In this document: positions 11,813 to 13,684 of the stretch, one piece after another
How the letters are laid out: each line of letters opens with the position of its first letter
Position numbering within the stretch: position 1 is the stretch's first letter
DNA from: JBQTIM01 sp052388135
GTDB taxonomy: Bacteria; Elusimicrobiota; Elusimicrobia; FEN-1173
NCBI GenBank assembly: GCA_052388135.1
Contig: JBQTIM010000017.1
Span: forward strand, 1 to 13,684
DNA: 13,684 nucleotides
Direction of reading: 5' to 3'
Position numbers and translations under genes: made by a program
The notes under the pieces: generated by a model
The model's input: only the letters and a program-made list of their open reading frames with translations
Database searches by the model: none
Told to the model about the DNA's origin: nothing

Positions 11813-13123
11813 ATGAAGCTCCACGTCGAAACTTTCGGCTGCCAAATGAACACGGCGGACTCCGAGGAAATGGGCCGGCACCTGGCGGGGCGCGGCCTGT
11901 CGCCCGCCGCCTCCGCCGAGGAGGCGGACTGGATCCTGGTCAACACCTGCACCGTGCGCGACCACGCCGAGCACAAGGCTTTGTCCTATTTGGGCCGCCT
12001 CAAGGAATGGAAGGCCGGGCGGCCCGGCCGGCGCCTGGTGGTGGCGGGCTGCGCGGCGGAGCGGCTGAAGGCGACCCTGCGTTCCCGCTTTCCCCACGTG
12101 GACTTGGTGGTGGGGGCCGTGTCCATCGCCGAGTTCCCCAAGCTCATCTCCGAGAACTTCCCGGAGGCCCCGGCGGCGCTGGCGGAATACCGCGACGCCT
12201 GGTCCTCGGAGCACGATTACGCCCTCTGGCCCGCCGCCGGTCCCACGGCCTACGTCACCATCATGCGGGGCTGCAACTATTCCTGCTCTTATTGCGTGGT
12301 GCCCCAGGTGCGCGGGCGGGAGATTTACCGCCCGGTGGAGAGCGTCCTGGCCGAGGTGCGGAGCAAGGCGGAGACGGGCCGAAGCGAGGTCATGCTGCTG
12401 GGCCAAACGGTCAACTCCTACCGGCCCGCCGGCGCGGCCGACTTCGCCGACCTTCTGCGCGCCGTGGACCAGGTTCCCGGCGTGCGCCGCCAGCGCTTCA
12501 TGGGCCCTCACCCCATCTACATGACGGACCGCGTGGTCCGCGCCATGGCCGAATGCCCCAGCGTCTGCCCGCACCTCCACCTCCCCGTCCAATCCGGCTC
12601 GTCGGAAATTTTGAAGCGCATGCGCCGCAATTATACCCGGGGGGGGTATCTGGACCGCGTGGCGGCCCTGCGCGCGGCGGTGCCCGGAATCGCCGTCACC
12701 ACCGACATCATCGTGGGTTTTCCCGGCGAGACCGAGGCGGATTTCCAGGAAACCCTCTCCCTCATCGGGGAGGCCGATTTCGAGGGCGCCTACGGGTTCA
12801 AGTATTCTCCCCGGCCCGGCACCGAGGCGGCGGGCCTGCCCGACGACGTTCCCCGCGAGGTCAAGGAGGAGCGCCTGGCGCGGGTCCTGGAAGCCACCCA
12901 TCGCCTGGCCGAGAAAAAAGTGGCGGCCCTGGCCGGCACGCGCCAGGAGGTGTTGGTGGAAGGCTCGTCGGAGGACGACGGCGTCCGGCTTTATGAGGGG
13001 AAAACGCGCTCCCTCTGGGTGGTGAAGTTCACGTCGGCGGCGCCGCTGCGCGTCGGCGACACGGCGGCGGTGGAGATCACGGAAGCGTCGGGGCGGTCCC
13101 TGCGGGGGCATGCGCTCTCCTGA
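11813..13123 (+). CDS. miaB: tRNA-2-methylthio-N6-dimethylallyladenosine synthase (MiaB)
   Basis: MiaB is a radical-SAM methylthiotransferase that adds the 2-methylthio group to i6A37 of tRNAs reading UNN codons. The 436-residue product has the MTTase N-terminal domain with auxiliary-cluster cysteines Cys10 (FGCQMNTADSE), Cys46 (NTCTVRD) and Cys80 (VAGCAAE), and the radical-SAM motif CNYSCSYC at 154-161 (Cys154, 158, 161). Next come LPVQSGSSEILKRMRRNYTR at 257-276, VGFPGETEADF at 301-311, YSPRPGTEAA at 331-340, and a C-terminal TRAM domain (about 375-436). The GCQMN and YTR motifs favour MiaB over MtaB or RimO. The last 14 nt overlap the next gene. Confidence 0.95.
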   Translation: MKLHVETFGCQMNTADSEEMGRHLAGRGLSPAASAEEADWILVNTCTVRDHAEHKALSYLGRLKEWKAGRPGRRLVVAGCAAERLKATLRSRFPHVDLVVGAVSIAEFPKLISENFPEAPAALAEYRDAWSSEHDYALWPAAGPTAYVTIMRGCNYSCSYCVVPQVRGREIYRPVESVLAEVRSKAETGRSEVMLLGQTVNSYRPAGAADFADLLRAVDQVPGVRRQRFMGPHPIYMTDRVVRAMAECPSVCPHLHLPVQSGSSEILKRMRRNYTRGGYLDRVAALRAAVPGIAVTTDIIVGFPGETEADFQETLSLIGEADFEGAYGFKYSPRPGTEAAGLPDDVPREVKEERLARVLEATHRLAEKKVAALAGTRQEVLVEGSSEDDGVRLYEGKTRSLWVVKFTSAAPLRVGDTAAVEITEASGRSLRGHALS

Positions 13124-13684
13124 CGGAAACGCGCGCCGTCCGCGGGCCTGGACCTGGGCGCTGGCCGGGGTTTTGCTGGCGGTCCTGGCCGGCCTCCTGG
13201 CCACCCGCGTGTTCTGGGACTCCGTGCGGCCCATCCTGCACAAGGACCTCATCAACAAATACGCCGCCGTCTACAAGTTCGATCCGCTGCTGGTCATGGC
13301 GCTGGTGAAGGTGGAGTCGAACTTTCAGAAAACGGCCACGTCGCGGCGCGGCGCCATCGGCCTCATGCAGCTCATGCCCGACACCGCCCGCGACATGGCC
13401 AGCCGCATCGCCGGCGGGCGCACCCTCACGCTGGACGACCTCCGCGACCCCGACTTGAACCTCCGCCTGGGCATGCACTACCTGTCCCTCCTCCGCGACG
13501 AGTTCGGAGACGACCTGGTGTCCATTTTGGCCGCCTACAACGCGGGGCCCGCCAACGCCCGGGCCTGGCGCGCCGGCGCGCCCCAGAACGCCGAGGCCAT
13601 CCCGGTCGGCGAGTCGCGCCGCGTCGGCGAGCGCGTGATGAACCCCCACCCCGGGCTCAAGCGTTTCCAGAAGGTGAAAAATGT
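13110..13684 (+). CDS. Membrane-anchored SLT lytic transglycosylase (3' end cut off by the window)
   Basis: Lytic transglycosylases cleave the MurNAc-GlcNAc bond with formation of a 1,6-anhydro end. The visible 191 residues show a basic N-terminus, one membrane anchor or uncleaved signal (about 15-35, WALAGVLLAVLAGLLA) and an SLT domain from about 48: catalytic Glu69 in LVKVESNFQKTATS (65-78), GAIGLMQLMPDTA at 81-93, LNLRLGMHYLSLLRDEFG at 116-132, AAYNAGP at 141-147, and an IPVGESRRVGERV block at 164-176, comparable to the usual IPYxETRxYV. No stop occurs before base 13684, so the gene continues to the right. The ATG at 13110 overlaps miaB by 14 nt and precedes the anchor directly. Confidence 0.92.
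   Translation, partial: MRSPDGNARRPRAWTWALAGVLLAVLAGLLATRVFWDSVRPILHKDLINKYAAVYKFDPLLVMALVKVESNFQKTATSRRGAIGLMQLMPDTARDMASRIAGGRTLTLDDLRDPDLNLRLGMHYLSLLRDEFGDDLVSILAAYNAGPANARAWRAGAPQNAEAIPVGESRRVGERVMNPHPGLKRFQKVKN

Noticed and set aside
11645..13258. A 537-codon open frame opposite miaB
   Set aside because: Antisense shadow of miaB and the transglycosylase, rich in His/Gly/Ala and with no recognisable domain.

Overview
The window is GC-rich bacterial chromosome, densely packed with ordinary housekeeping genes plus one unusual sensory pair. A complete lipoprotein-maturation pair (lgt, lspA), a PBP1b-type bifunctional peptidoglycan synthase with a UB2H-like domain, an exported cupin and a membrane-anchored lytic transglycosylase point to a Gram-negative-type envelope. 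Gene order and the GTCATTGCGAG/GAAGCAATCC palindromic repeats would fit an uncultured lineage such as Elusimicrobiota or a deltaproteobacterium-like group. That assignment is inference only; no rRNA or other marker in the window settles it. I see no IS transposase, integrase, CRISPR array, tRNA or rRNA.

Layout. (1) 1-1576, + strand: two MEDS-domain sensory proteins overlapping by 4 bp, with no output domain visible; the first stays open to the left edge. (2) 1577-1992: a convergent gap holding two palindromic repeat elements. (3) 7282 down to 1993, - strand: a probable seven-gene operon yggS-proC-yggU(DUF167)-mtnA-lspA-lgt-rluD, with gaps of 14 to 40 nt and one 4-bp overlap, probably driven by a promoter directly before yggS. 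(4) 7880-7350, - strand: an Nfu-type Fe-S carrier, divergent from (5) 7943-10867, + strand: a family-4 uracil-DNA glycosylase and the PBP1b-type synthase. (6) 10868-11099: a second convergent gap with a GC-rich hairpin and an inverted second copy of the first repeat. (7) 11630-11100, - strand: an exported cupin protein, divergent from (8) 11813 to the right edge, + strand: miaB overlapping a lytic transglycosylase cut off by the window end.

How the genes fit together: lgt and lspA are consecutive steps of lipoprotein processing. The PBP and the transglycosylase build and trim the wall. rluD and miaB modify rRNA and tRNA. proC and yggS belong to proline/PLP metabolism and mtnA to methionine salvage. 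Nfu could supply clusters to Fe-S enzymes, two of which (the UDG and MiaB) are encoded nearby.

The least expected signals are regulatory and structural. The divergent nfu/udg promoters place each TATAAT exactly 6 nt from its ATG (leaderless-type) around a shared dyad. yggS also has a promoter that implies a leaderless mRNA. A 176-bp long inverted repeat and a 111-bp dispersed repeat sit only in the two convergent gaps. A strong hairpin abuts the miaB ribosome binding site. I found no clear evidence of a wholly new multi-gene system; the tandem output-less MEDS pair is the nearest candidate.
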